The notes under the pieces: generated by a model
Seen by the model: only the letters and a program-made list of their open reading frames with translations
What the model was told of the DNA's origin: nothing
Databases searched by the model: none
Made by a program: the position numbers and the translations under genes
In this document: in pieces, positions 16,990 to 25,460 of the stretch
How the letters are laid out: every line of letters starts with the position of its first letter
Numbering within the stretch: the stretch's first letter is position 1
NCBI GenBank assembly: GCA_903901045.1
Contig: CAIUPP010000110.1
Coordinates: 1-42,944, forward strand
Reading direction: 5' to 3'
Length of the DNA: 42,944 nucleotides
DNA from: an uncultured Planctomycetota bacterium
Lineage (GTDB): Bacteria > Planctomycetota > Brocadiia > CAIUPP01

Positions 16990-19476
16990 TTAGGGCACGA
17001 TCAGAATGCCAAATTTCAACGGGTCATGGAAGTCATATTTCCCGGTGGGAGAGAAAGCGGACAACTCCTTACTCTGGGCGCGAACCCTGTAACGGCAGAC
17101 ATTGATGTACCAGGGACGGTTGGCGTTGGGCTGCTTCCCCGCCACCCCCTTGAGCGGGTCGATATTCGCTGCCGCTTCGCCGGCGCCGGGGATCGATTCG
17201 CCGACAGCAGGGATGCGGATCTCAACCGACCAGAAGCCGTCGCCAATATATGAGGCGACCTGCGCGCCGGACATCCAGTCCATGTTGAGCCCCGTGCTTC
17301 GGTCGGCCTCCGCAATCGATCCAGCCGGGTTGATGGCGATCTGGTAGTAAGAGTGGGTCGGTGTTTCCAGGAGAATTTCGACGTTGTCGCCATCCCAAAC
17401 GCTCGAGCTTCGCGGCGCGCGGGTGGCGATCACCAGTTGTCTTGTGTCGGCATCGCGGCAGACAATGCCGACATAAAGGGCATTGTCCGACCAGGCGGCG
17501 CGGAAACTCGTGCCCCACTGCGGAGGCTGGCCTGTCGCCACCTCCTTCAAGCCATACTCGGGCAGTTCCTTCCAGAAGGGCTCGTCGAGCTTGCCGTCGA
17601 TCACAACCTCCTTGGCGTCGCGCCAAAGCGCGTTGACCTCAGGCGCATTCTCGCGCCCCTTGCCAAGCCGCTCTCGAAGGGGCGCCAATCCCTGCATATA
17701 CTTGTCCAACCGCGCAATGCGCACGCCGTAGATCGAATCGCCCGCCGCCGCCTTTGCCGAAGCAATCAATTCGAAGAATTTGTCGATCACCCTGTAGTCC
17801 TTGGTGGCGTTCATCCAGTTCGCCTCGGCATACTCGGTGAAGGACTTCATCTGCTTTGCGGCCGGGCCGTAGTATTTTTCATAGTAATCATTCAGCAGGG
17901 CGTCCACGTCCGTATTCGCGTCCCAGAGGCACGCGGCGGTGACATAAGCATTCAAGTGGTTGACCGACATCGCGTCCCAGTCCCCTTTATTGGGATCGGT
18001 TGTGACGACGTCAACATGGTTGCCCAGCGAAATCCCCTTCAGTTCCTTGAGGTCCTCTGAGATGAGGTGCGGGAAGAAGGTGGGCACGTGTACCCACGGG
18101 CTGCGGTCGTCCCAGCCGTGCAGGTAGTAGTTCCAGCTCCATAGGGTCTTCGAGGGCAGTTTCGCAAGCCAGTCGCGTTGAAGCTTACGGAAGTACTCGC
18201 GCTCGGATGGGTTGTAGAAGAGGCTGCCGCAAATGCCGACGACGGCGTTGGGGCTGAAGTTTTGGATGGCATCCGGCGGCGTCTGATATGGACAATAGGC
18301 GATGCACTGAATCCTGCGGTCGGGATGGGTCTTGTACAATTCCCGCGCTACGCGGTCAAAGTACGTCCAGACGTAATTGGAGAGGTTGCCCCGGAAGCCG
18401 TTTTGCGGCGTGTCCTTTCCCCTGCATAGCGGGCACTCGCAGAGAGCGAAACTGTCCGAAGGACCGACGCTGTACATCGGCTCATGGCAAACGTCATACG
18501 CCGCGCGAACGAACTTTACGTTCTCCTGCAAGAGTCCTTCGGAAGAGAGGCACGGTGCGCCGTAGCCTTCGAAGTTGATGGCGCGCTCTCCCTTCATCAG
18601 GGCGTAGTATTCCGGGTGAGCCTTCTTCATCTCATCGCGGCAGATCACGCCCACTATCCCATGCCCCTGACTGTGGCCCAGGATGTTGACGTCCGAGGAG
18701 AGCCCCAGCCACAACTGCCACTTGATCTTGTCGATCATGCTTTCAAGGCCGGGGCGCGCGGTGAAGAATTCCTGATAGTAAATGAGGAGGTCGCGCATCG
18801 GGAAATCCGGCTTGGAGAGAAGATCGATCTTCGGCAGCGGAATGCTTCGCATCTCCGGCACGATCAGTCCGGTTTCGTCCGGGTAGTACCAGCGGACCCC
18901 CAGCGTCTTGAGGAAGTGGTAGACGGCATTGATCGAGCCCCGGCCATCCGTGGCCCACAGGTCGAGCGACGGGCTGTAGAGCCGGTGCTCGGACATGAGG
19001 GGGTTGCCCCATTTTCCGCCTGATTTGGCGTCCCATTCCGCCATCACCCTGGCCACTTCCTCCTTGTTGCTGGGATCGCGCGGCCACGGTTCGGGCGGCA
19101 CGTAGTCCTTGTCGTCACCCATCATGGCCAGCCAGTTCTCGCCGCTGACCATGCGGAAGGCGCCGTACAGGAACCCCTCGTCGCTGAGCTTTAGGCGGTC
19201 AGTCTCGGGACTGCGGCCAACGTATATTTTCACCGGAAGATCGGCCGTCGGCTCAGTCCTGATCGGGAGGGTCGCGCCAGTCATGCGCTGGATGAAGCGC
19301 TGGAGTTCCGTCGAAGCCAGTTTGGCCGTGCGGGTGGGCTGCATGGCGATGATGATCTGGGCCTGAGGCTGGCCATCTTTCACGATATACGCATCGGCCG
19401 CCGCAGACGCTTGCAGAGCTCCCGCCGACAGGATTATGGCGACGCCAAGGTTCACGGCCGAGTTGGGACGCATCAT
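16990..19476 (-). CDS. Secreted DUF4838 glycosidase-like protein with CBM9 domain, copy 1
   Basis: An 828-aa exported protein. After a signal peptide ending ALQASAAA comes an alpha-glucuronidase-like N-terminal domain (KIYVGRSPETD, YGAFRMVSGENW), then a DUF4838 TIM-barrel region from about 190 to 560. The last ~220 residues form a CBM9-type carbohydrate-binding domain (IDGKLDEPFWKE, WDGDNVEILLE, YYQIAINPAG). A cysteine cluster CECPLC is kept in both copies and may bind metal or form disulfides. Catalytic residues of DUF4838 are not established. The frame opens at 19587, but ATG 19476 is chosen because AAAGGA stands 8 nt before it and the signal peptide follows. It sits after the pseudopilin and a strong hairpin, and likely attacks or holds the polymer outside the cytoplasm. 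Confidence 0.85.
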   Translation of the reverse strand: MMRPNSAVNLGVAIILSAGALQASAAADAYIVKDGQPQAQIIIAMQPTRTAKLASTELQRFIQRMTGATLPIRTEPTADLPVKIYVGRSPETDRLKLSDEGFLYGAFRMVSGENWLAMMGDDKDYVPPEPWPRDPSNKEEVARVMAEWDAKSGGKWGNPLMSEHRLYSPSLDLWATDGRGSINAVYHFLKTLGVRWYYPDETGLIVPEMRSIPLPKIDLLSKPDFPMRDLLIYYQEFFTARPGLESMIDKIKWQLWLGLSSDVNILGHSQGHGIVGVICRDEMKKAHPEYYALMKGERAINFEGYGAPCLSSEGLLQENVKFVRAAYDVCHEPMYSVGPSDSFALCECPLCRGKDTPQNGFRGNLSNYVWTYFDRVARELYKTHPDRRIQCIAYCPYQTPPDAIQNFSPNAVVGICGSLFYNPSEREYFRKLQRDWLAKLPSKTLWSWNYYLHGWDDRSPWVHVPTFFPHLISEDLKELKGISLGNHVDVVTTDPNKGDWDAMSVNHLNAYVTAACLWDANTDVDALLNDYYEKYYGPAAKQMKSFTEYAEANWMNATKDYRVIDKFFELIASAKAAAGDSIYGVRIARLDKYMQGLAPLRERLGKGRENAPEVNALWRDAKEVVIDGKLDEPFWKELPEYGLKEVATGQPPQWGTSFRAAWSDNALYVGIVCRDADTRQLVIATRAPRSSSVWDGDNVEILLETPTHSYYQIAINPAGSIAEADRSTGLNMDWMSGAQVASYIGDGFWSVEIRIPAVGESIPGAGEAAANIDPLKGVAGKQPNANRPWYINVCRYRVRAQSKELSAFSPTGKYDFHDPLKFGILIVP

Positions 19477-19573
19477 TTCAAGTGTCCTTTTCTCAAACAA
19501 CAACAGTTCCGCTTCCAGTGGCAACCAAGGGACCCCCTGCGGAATCGGGCGCGAAACGGCACTTCCAGACACA

Positions 19574-19613
19574 CCAGCGGCGGCCATCGCATCATCGGGA
19601 TGGCCGCCGCTGG
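19574..19613 (-). terminator. 15-bp perfect hairpin after pseudopilin gene (copy 1)
   Basis: CCAGCGGCGGCCATC (19574-19588) pairs perfectly with GATGGCCGCCGCTGG (19599-19613) round a 10-nt loop. It starts 29 nt after the pseudopilin stop on the minus strand and ends about 100 nt before the DUF4838 start. There is no U-run after it, so it may pause or protect mRNA rather than terminate. The other module copy has a different hairpin in the same place (33782-33809). Confidence 0.7.
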
Positions 19614-19642
19614 CTACAGGCGCTTAGGCGCGGTCGTCCCCG

Positions 19643-20953
19643 TTAGAACACATCCACGCCGGCGGCAGTGTCGAATCCATGCCAGACATCAGCCGCATTG
19701 TTCTGGATGACGGCGGCCGCAGAGACGCCGCTGCTGTCGCACCAGGGGCCCCATTGCCCGTAGAAGAAATTGGCGCTCAAGAGGTCGCGCGGTATTCCCC
19801 CAAGGGTCGACGGATTCGTGCCCGTGGAGTGCCAGATGATCTTCTGCTGCGGGTCGCCGAACCACTTCGCGCTCCAGTCGCCGTAGAGGACATTGTAGCC
19901 GTCGCGGTGCGCCGTGATTCCCATGCCCGCCATCGCGGAGGTGTCCGCGGCAGTCGGACTGGCCTTGTAAGGCTTCCCGAGAGCGTCCACGTAGGGGTTG
20001 ACCTGAAAAGACTTGTCGAATCCGTCCGAGACCAGCGCGCGCGCGCCAAGCTCCTTTTGCGTGCGGAAAAGCGGCGCGCCCATGTGGGCGAACTGCAAGG
20101 GGCGCGTGAAAGCCAACGCCGTCCGCTTGTCTGTGCCTTCATAAGCGGCACACCACGGCACGAACCCTCCGAGAGGAACGTCCCGGTAGGAGTAATTGGA
20201 CCAGAGTATGGTCTGGCCGTTACCCGACGACCCATACGTTTGCCACTTGCCGTACTGCATGGTCTGGGCGTCAAACCCGCCGGCCGTCTTCCAATCCGCG
20301 ATCCTGTAGCCGCCGGACTTGCTGACGTTCGCCCCCAGGGTAGGATTGATCATTCCATCGGAACTGGGACAGTAGTAGCTCTTGGCATCCGGCAGATACC
20401 CGGTCGCCAGCAGATAGCCCAGTCCGTTCGGAGCGTGCTTCAGTCCAGCACTATCCCAATTGAATCCCGTTCTCTGCCCAATGCCAATGACCCGGTAGTA
20501 AGTGTTCCAGCCTTGGCCCACTTGGGTCGGGTCATTCCCAACCGTGACGGCGGTGTCGCCGGGCCGCCCTGCATAAGGCACCGACCAATTGGTCGTCATA
20601 TCGCCGGGCGCGCCGTTGTTGGGATGGTAGATGGTCCCGGTCGTGTTGTAGGCGCAATTGCCGCTCGCCTTGGTGGTGCACTGACGGTAGCCGTTCGGGG
20701 TGGTGGTGAACCACTGGTTCGAGCCCACTCCGACCCAGGACGGGAAGTAACTGCCGTAGTCGCCGCAGTAGCTTTCCATCGCCCGGCTGAACTGACTCAG
20801 GTTATTGATGCAGGTCGTGCGGCGCGCCTTCTCCCTCGCTGCCGCAAGGGCAGGCAAAAGCATTCCGGCCAAAATAGCGATTATCGCGATTACTACGAGC
20901 AATTCGATCAGCGTAAAAGCCGAAGACAACCTTTCCCATATGCCACGTCTCAT
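19643..20953 (-). CDS. Large prepilin-type (type II pseudopilin-like) protein, copy 1
   Basis: A 436-aa protein with a prepilin N-terminus: a short basic leader, cleavage after Ala before Phe ([10 protein letters not shown]), Glu at mature position 5, then a hydrophobic helix ending at [15 protein letters not shown]. The rest is a large globular region with many Gly, Tyr and Trp, unlike small T2SS pseudopilins. Near the end is [27 protein letters not shown]-like sequence, the DUF1559/H-x9-DG style tail common in PVC bacteria. It is paralogous to 32408-33736. ATG 20953 follows AAAGGAG. It is the second gene of the operon, 40 nt after LacI. The role is probably surface or periplasmic and may be substrate capture (inference); no prepilin peptidase is in the window. 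Confidence 0.88.
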   Translation of the reverse strand: MRRGIWERLSSAFTLIELLVVIAIIAILAGMLLPALAAAREKARRTTCINNLSQFSRAMESYCGDYGSYFPSWVGVGSNQWFTTTPNGYRQCTTKASGNCAYNTTGTIYHPNNGAPGDMTTNWSVPYAGRPGDTAVTVGNDPTQVGQGWNTYYRVIGIGQRTGFNWDSAGLKHAPNGLGYLLATGYLPDAKSYYCPSSDGMINPTLGANVSKSGGYRIADWKTAGGFDAQTMQYGKWQTYGSSGNGQTILWSNYSYRDVPLGGFVPWCAAYEGTDKRTALAFTRPLQFAHMGAPLFRTQKELGARALVSDGFDKSFQVNPYVDALGKPYKASPTAADTSAMAGMGITAHRDGYNVLYGDWSAKWFGDPQQKIIWHSTGTNPSTLGGIPRDLLSANFFYGQWGPWCDSSGVSAAAVIQNNAADVWHGFDTAAGVDVF

Positions 20954-20993
20954 GACGGTCTCCTTTCCGCAAGAACAGGAATTCCAGGGACAC

Positions 20994-22007
20994 CTATCTC
21001 TTCCGCTTTACCTCCCGACGACATGGTCCGGCCGATTCCCGCTCGACCAACCGGGGCACAAGCGTCACGCTCTCGACCTCCTTTCCCGCGATGAGATCCA
21101 GAACCATCTCGACCGCCTTGGCGCCGACTTCCGCGCGCCGCGGCTGGAAAGTGGTCAACTGCGGACTCACGGCAACGGCAAACTCCGTATCGTCGAAACC
21201 GATGACGGAACATTCCTCCGGAACGCGCACGCCAAGCGCCGACAGTGTGGTCATGGCTTCAATCGCGATACGGTCGTTGCTGGCCAGGATGGCCGTGATC
21301 GTCTTGAAGAAATCTCCGCCGCGCCTCACGAACTCGCGCGTGTCACCCGGCTTCGACCCGCAGTCCAGCAGAAGCGCTTCGTCGAAAAGGCCCAGTTCCT
21401 CCATAGCTTTGCGATAACCATCCATCTTGAGCCGGTGCGTATTGGACGGATTGCGCATGGCCTCCGCATTGTCCGCACCGAGGAATGCGATTCTTCGATG
21501 CCCCCGTTCCGCCAGCCATCGCACGCCATAGGCAAATGCCTCGAAACGGTCGGTCACTACACAGGGATGGTTTGCCACGCCGATGCTTCGAATCATTACA
21601 CAGGGAATGTGATTCGGCAGAACGGCATCGCTGGTCGCATCAAGAATGATCCCGTCCACGAATCGCCCGCGCAGTTCCCGAACGGCCCGCACCTCCCCTT
21701 CCGGGTAATGGGAACACTCGCAGAACAACGGCATGTAGCCTCGCAGGGTCAGGTTCTCGGCAATCGCCTTCAGCATGGGCCCCGTGACCCCGGTGGCTTC
21801 CAAGTGCCCTGCCACTCCCACGGTGCGCGAACTTTTCCGCTGAAGGCTGCGAGCGAAGTAGTTGGGGACGAAATTGAGGCGCTCTGCCGTCTCCACAATT
21901 CTGCGGCACGTATCCGGAGAATAGCCCGGTCTGCCGCGGAGAATATCCGCGACAGTGCTGGGCGCTACACCCGCCTCGCGCGCAACGTCTGAAAGTGTGC
22001 TTGGCAA
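20994..22007 (-). CDS. LacI-family transcriptional regulator
   Basis: A 337-aa LacI regulator. The N-terminal helix-turn-helix is [19 protein letters not shown], with the hinge region [16 protein letters not shown], followed by a periplasmic-binding-like sugar domain ([33 protein letters not shown]). It starts with TTG at 22007; GGAG lies 7 nt upstream and LacI similarity begins exactly there. It is the first gene of the 21-kb minus-strand operon, so it probably controls the whole module and itself. Its promoter and a palindromic operator are described at 22031-22089. The inducer is unknown, presumably a sugar from the target glycan. Confidence 0.93.
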   Translation of the reverse strand: MPSTLSDVAREAGVAPSTVADILRGRPGYSPDTCRRIVETAERLNFVPNYFARSLQRKSSRTVGVAGHLEATGVTGPMLKAIAENLTLRGYMPLFCECSHYPEGEVRAVRELRGRFVDGIILDATSDAVLPNHIPCVMIRSIGVANHPCVVTDRFEAFAYGVRWLAERGHRRIAFLGADNAEAMRNPSNTHRLKMDGYRKAMEELGLFDEALLLDCGSKPGDTREFVRRGGDFFKTITAILASNDRIAIEAMTTLSALGVRVPEECSVIGFDDTEFAVAVSPQLTTFQPRRAEVGAKAVEMVLDLIAGKEVESVTLVPRLVERESAGPCRREVKRKR

Positions 22008-22030
22008 GGACGACTCCTTTGCATTCGCAG

Positions 22031-22038
22031 CGTTACGA
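22031..22038. promoter_or_regulatory. Half-operator for LacI regulator
   Basis: CGTTACGA here is an inverted copy of the half-site TCGTAACG at 22047-22054, with 8 nt between them. It lies between the main operator and the LacI start, so a second dimer could bind or the site may extend the first. It is predicted from repeats only. Confidence 0.45.
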
Positions 22039-22046
22039 TATTGCAG

Positions 22047-22060
22047 TCGTAACGTTACGA
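22047..22060. promoter_or_regulatory. Predicted LacI operator (14-bp perfect palindrome)
   Basis: TCGTAACGTTACGA is a perfect 14-bp palindrome with the central CpG and TAACGTTA core typical of LacI-family operators. It lies immediately after the -10 box, over the expected start of transcription, so binding would block initiation. Autoregulation of the LacI gene and the genes behind it is the obvious reading. Confidence 0.8.
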
Positions 22061-22089
22061 ATTATAAGTCGCAAACCGTCCATTGTCAA
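22061..22089 (-). promoter_or_regulatory. Sigma70 promoter of LacI–pseudopilin operon
   Basis: On the minus strand TTGACA (22089-22084) and TATAAT (22066-22061) are separated by exactly 17 nt: both boxes are perfect consensus. Transcription would start near 22053, inside the palindromic operator, about 45 nt before the TTG start. This is by far the strongest promoter in the window and could drive the full operon. Confidence 0.88.
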
Positions 22090-22314
22090 GTCGCCTTATT
22101 CGGTATTTCCAAATTGACGCCAGCCAAGAACCAACCGTCCCTCTGAAAACCTCCACCGCCGCCACACAGTGCATTCTCAGTCGCCTGCGAAGGAATGAAT
22201 GCCAGGCCAACCCAAAGGGGCTGGCTCGGCAGGCTTCCTACTCTAGATCATTGGTACATTCTTTGGGGGCTAGTCAGCCGTGGTAGATAATGGCAGAGTC
22301 CGGCGTCGATCTAA
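22067..22314. other. Intergenic region between two minus-strand operons
   Basis: This gap separates the end of operon 22315-30987 from the LacI start. It holds the LacI promoter at one end and a hairpin at 22206-22225. I see no further gene in it. Confidence 0.6.
22206..22225 (-). terminator. Terminator-like hairpin after amidohydrolase operon
   Basis: In minus-strand RNA GCCAGCCC pairs with GGGUUGGC (seven Watson-Crick pairs and one G-U) round the loop CUUU. It lies 90 nt after the stop of the last gene at 22315 and before the LacI promoter. There is no U-run following it, so termination strength is uncertain. Confidence 0.45.
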
Positions 22315-23133
22315 TCAAGTCAGTCCCGCAAATCGCGAGAGAAGTTTCTGCGCGTTCCGGTGTAGAATCCGGTGGCGATCTTCGTCCGTAACGTCGGCGG
22401 ACAGGATGGCACCGATACCACAGTGGGGGGCGAACCACGGCAAGTCGGTCCCGAAGAGCATGCGCTCCGACAACCCCGCTTCGACGAACTTCTCAAGCAC
22501 TCCCCGGTTATTGTCCAGCAACGCACACAGTTCGAGATACACGTTGGGAAACTCTCTGGCGACTGCAATGGCGTCGTCCCAAGCGCCATGCAGGCTATGA
22601 CCCAGCAAGAACGCGATGTTCGGATACCGCCGGGCCACTGTTCGGCATGCGTCCGTTCCGTTAAACAGGCTGGCTCCCCACGTGTGCGCGAGGACCAGAA
22701 GTTTTCGCTCGTCGGCGAACTTCAGCGCCGGCTCGTAGGCGGCAGCGGTCATGGGGACCGTGTGGTAATCCGACAGCAGTTTGACCCCCACGAACACGTC
22801 CGTGTGCTTCTCGAACATCGCGATGTCCCGTGCGACAAATTCCGGATAGTGGGGGTTGATGGCAACGTAGGCCCGAAGCCGATCAGGGAATTTTCGAACG
22901 GCTTCGATGCTTGTCGCGTTTCCGACCTCCGGGGCGAAGAGCGCGTCATGCGGCGTAAAGCAGAGCAGCCGGACGCCCGCCCGATCCATCGCTTGAATCA
23001 TCCCTTCCGACGACGGACGCGGAAACCATATTCCGGAGAACGGTCCCATGTGTCCGTGCATGTCGTATACCGGGCAGTCGTCCGCGCGCCCCTTCTCCCA
23101 AAACGCTCGCGCCAACGACGTGTCGTTAATCAT
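22315..23133 (-). CDS. Amidohydrolase-2 family hydrolase (complete active site)
   Basis: A 272-aa amidohydrolase 2 family protein. Its metal ligands are complete: Asp24-x-His26-x-His28 in YDMHGH, His in LAHTWG, His in LLGHSLHG and Asp in FGTDLPW. The open frame runs far upstream, but ATG 23133 is chosen because it overlaps the stop of the preceding gene in ATGA (23130-23133), a classic coupled start. The partner upstream is a related protein that has lost the same ligands. It is the last gene of its operon. The reaction is unknown; a lactone or amide of a sugar acid is possible. Confidence 0.85.
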   Translation of the reverse strand: MINDTSLARAFWEKGRADDCPVYDMHGHMGPFSGIWFPRPSSEGMIQAMDRAGVRLLCFTPHDALFAPEVGNATSIEAVRKFPDRLRAYVAINPHYPEFVARDIAMFEKHTDVFVGVKLLSDYHTVPMTAAAYEPALKFADERKLLVLAHTWGASLFNGTDACRTVARRYPNIAFLLGHSLHGAWDDAIAVAREFPNVYLELCALLDNNRGVLEKFVEAGLSERMLFGTDLPWFAPHCGIGAILSADVTDEDRHRILHRNAQKLLSRFAGLT

Positions 23134-23909
23134 CGCCGCACCTCCGACAGAAGGCGCTCCATGTTGCCGGAACCGATGGCCGCCTTGTCCGCGCCGGAGA
23201 TTTCCGCATGGGCAAGGTTCAGCATCGAACTGCCATGATAGCAGTCCGGATAACCGCTGCCGAAAAGCATCCTGCTCGCACCATAGCGTTCCACAAACGA
23301 CTCGATACCGCCATCGGCGAGGTAGCTGCCGGTCTCGACGAAGGTTCGCGGATACTTCTCGATCAGCGGCCGAAAGTAGCGGTCCTCCGGCCAGATGCGC
23401 AGGTCGCCAAGAATCACGGTCAGGTCTGGGAACTCGGCTAGAAGATCGTAAACATCCTCCCATTGCTTCGGAATTAGCGCGCCACCGGCGCCTCGGGTCA
23501 TGGAAAGCATGAGAGGAAACCGGCGCCGGACAGCCACGGACAAGATATCGCCAACCACTTCGGCTCGCAGGAGGTACCGATTCACTCCCGGAAACGCGCG
23601 CAGCACACGGACGCGCGCGTCATAGGCACGATTCATCCACTCGTCTGGATCGTCTGTCTCGCCGGTCTGGGTCGGAAGGATTGTCCAACTGCCGAAGAGC
23701 CGGGCATGGGACGCGATGGCCTTCGCGAGCAGCGCATCGCCGGTGATTGGATCGGCGTCAAGTTGCGAGATGTGCCACACCACCGCGCGAGAAATGCCCG
23801 CCCGGTCCATCGCCGCGAGCAACGATTCAGCGTTGTCCGGTTTGAACAGCGCGCCGTTGGCGGGCATGCCGATCCACGTATTGCAGTCGAAGAACTGCGT
23901 GATACTCAC
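23130..23909 (-). CDS. Amidohydrolase-like protein lacking metal ligands (likely non-catalytic partner)
   Basis: A 259-aa protein with the amidohydrolase 2 fold pattern (ESLLAAMDRAGISRAVVWHIS, FVERYGASRMLFGSGYPD, ending in LAHAEISGADKAAIGSGNMERLL). The usual Asp-x-His-x-His reads Asp8-Cys-Asn10-Thr-Trp12, the GHxG position reads LGDLR, and FGTD reads FGSG. Zinc or other metal binding by the normal site is therefore unlikely. GTG 23909 follows AGGAGG. It overlaps the intact amidohydrolase by 4 nt, so a heteromeric complex with regulatory or structural role is a reasonable inference. Alternatively it has a new activity. Confidence 0.75.
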   Translation of the reverse strand: MSITQFFDCNTWIGMPANGALFKPDNAESLLAAMDRAGISRAVVWHISQLDADPITGDALLAKAIASHARLFGSWTILPTQTGETDDPDEWMNRAYDARVRVLRAFPGVNRYLLRAEVVGDILSVAVRRRFPLMLSMTRGAGGALIPKQWEDVYDLLAEFPDLTVILGDLRIWPEDRYFRPLIEKYPRTFVETGSYLADGGIESFVERYGASRMLFGSGYPDCYHGSSMLNLAHAEISGADKAAIGSGNMERLLSEVRR

Positions 23910-23987
23910 CTGGCCAGCCTCCTATGAACTTGGCAAACGAACCATCAGCGCCAGGGAGCGTGCGATAGTGACCCGCGCCGCGCCACG

Positions 23988-25340
23988 CTACCTGTTGAAG
24001 AACTGCGGCAGCCACTTGCGGTTGGCCAGGAGCAGTTCATTCATCATCTTCTCCATCAGGCGGAAATCGCGGATGGCCCCGCACAGGGGGTCGTTGAGCA
24101 TCACCTGCAATACGAGACCGCGGTCGCCGGTGAGCGCCGCCTCGACGGTCATTTCCTGATTGGTGACGTGGCGTTCAATCTGGGTGAGCACCCCCGGCGG
24201 CACCTCGCCCGCGGGAAGCCCGCATACATGGTCGCGCGTAATGAGGCCCATGGTCTCGACAACGGCTCCGTTCGGGATGCCCGGCACTTGACCGGCGTTG
24301 GGGATGTTGACGACGTCCTTCCACTCGATCAGCCCTCCCAGAGCGGCAATGACCTTGGAGGTCGCTTCCTCTGAGACTTTCGCTTCGATTTGCTTCCTGC
24401 CGTGCGTGATATCCTTCACATCCTTTTTCCATAGCGGAGTCCAATGTTCGCGGCGCCGTTCAATAGTCGTGAGCTTCACACCCATCGCAGCCCCCTTGCG
24501 CGTTCTTTCCGTGCAGAAATAAGGGAAGAACTCGACAATATGCCGGTCCCCCGCTGCCGGCAGCGCGCCGAAAGCATCGAACAACGCGAACTTCACCTGG
24601 TTCGAACCCACCAGCGTTTCATCCAACGCCGTGCCCGGCCCCTTCGCGCTCGCCGGCGCCTTGCCTTCGGCCAGCGCCTTGCGCAGGACAGGGAAGGCGT
24701 CCTGGCCGTTGTAGCGCAGCTTGATGATCCAGGGCAGGTGATTGACGCCTACGCTGACGCAGTCGAACTCCTTGCGCCAATTGTCGCAGCACAGGAGTTT
24801 CTGCAAGCTGGCCAGCGTGCCGTAGAGTTCGTGGCAAAGACCGATGCAGCGGATGTCCGTCTCGCGCCAGATGCTGCGCGTCAAGGTGGACATGGGATTG
24901 GTAATATTGAGCAGCCAGGCATTCGGACAATACCGTTCCATGGCCCTGGCCAGACCGACAACGACGGGGATGTTGCGCAGAGCCCGGGAGATGCCGCCGG
25001 GGCCGACCGTGTCGCCGACCGGTTGCCAGATGCCGTACTTGTACGGAATCTTCAGGTCGTGCTCCATAGCGCCGTAGCCGCCGGTGGTGATCGTCAGAAT
25101 CACGTAATCCGCCCCGCGAAGGGCCGTGGGAAGGTTCATCGTGGCGCCGAGTTTGAACTGGTTCGTCTTGCCCAACTGCGCCAGAATAGCCTTGCAGCAC
25201 CGGTGCAGATCGTCCAGGTGCTTCTGGTTGATGTCCTCCAGAACGATCTCACTGCCTTCCAGCCCTTCGGTACAGATGATGTCGCGGAAGAGCGTGGGGG
25301 TCCAGCAGTACGAACCGCCGCCGACAACCGCTATCTTCAT
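23988..25340 (-). CDS. GH4-family NAD-dependent glycosidase (copy 2)
   Basis: A 450-aa GH4 enzyme with the same motifs as copy 1: GGGSYCWTP dinucleotide site, ITNPMS, Cys169-His170 in GLCHE and Asn200-His201 in GVNHLPW. The frame opens at 25424, but ATG 25340 matches the start of copy 1 and has GAGGATT upstream. In this operon it works beside a Gfo/Idh/MocA dehydrogenase and DUF1080, whose chemistry also runs through 3-keto sugars. Differences from copy 1 are scattered substitutions with no gaps, so both are likely active with similar or slightly different substrates. Confidence 0.9.
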   Translation of the reverse strand: MKIAVVGGGSYCWTPTLFRDIICTEGLEGSEIVLEDINQKHLDDLHRCCKAILAQLGKTNQFKLGATMNLPTALRGADYVILTITTGGYGAMEHDLKIPYKYGIWQPVGDTVGPGGISRALRNIPVVVGLARAMERYCPNAWLLNITNPMSTLTRSIWRETDIRCIGLCHELYGTLASLQKLLCCDNWRKEFDCVSVGVNHLPWIIKLRYNGQDAFPVLRKALAEGKAPASAKGPGTALDETLVGSNQVKFALFDAFGALPAAGDRHIVEFFPYFCTERTRKGAAMGVKLTTIERRREHWTPLWKKDVKDITHGRKQIEAKVSEEATSKVIAALGGLIEWKDVVNIPNAGQVPGIPNGAVVETMGLITRDHVCGLPAGEVPPGVLTQIERHVTNQEMTVEAALTGDRGLVLQVMLNDPLCGAIRDFRLMEKMMNELLLANRKWLPQFFNR

Positions 25341-25460
25341 TCTGAATCCTCTGCAATCCAACAAGAACAATGCCTTCCGGCAGGCTCCCCCGGCGTCCCT
25401 GCAAGCAGAGCCATAGCCAAGCATCGTCGAACCGAGTGCCCCGAGTCAGGCGGACCCCGC

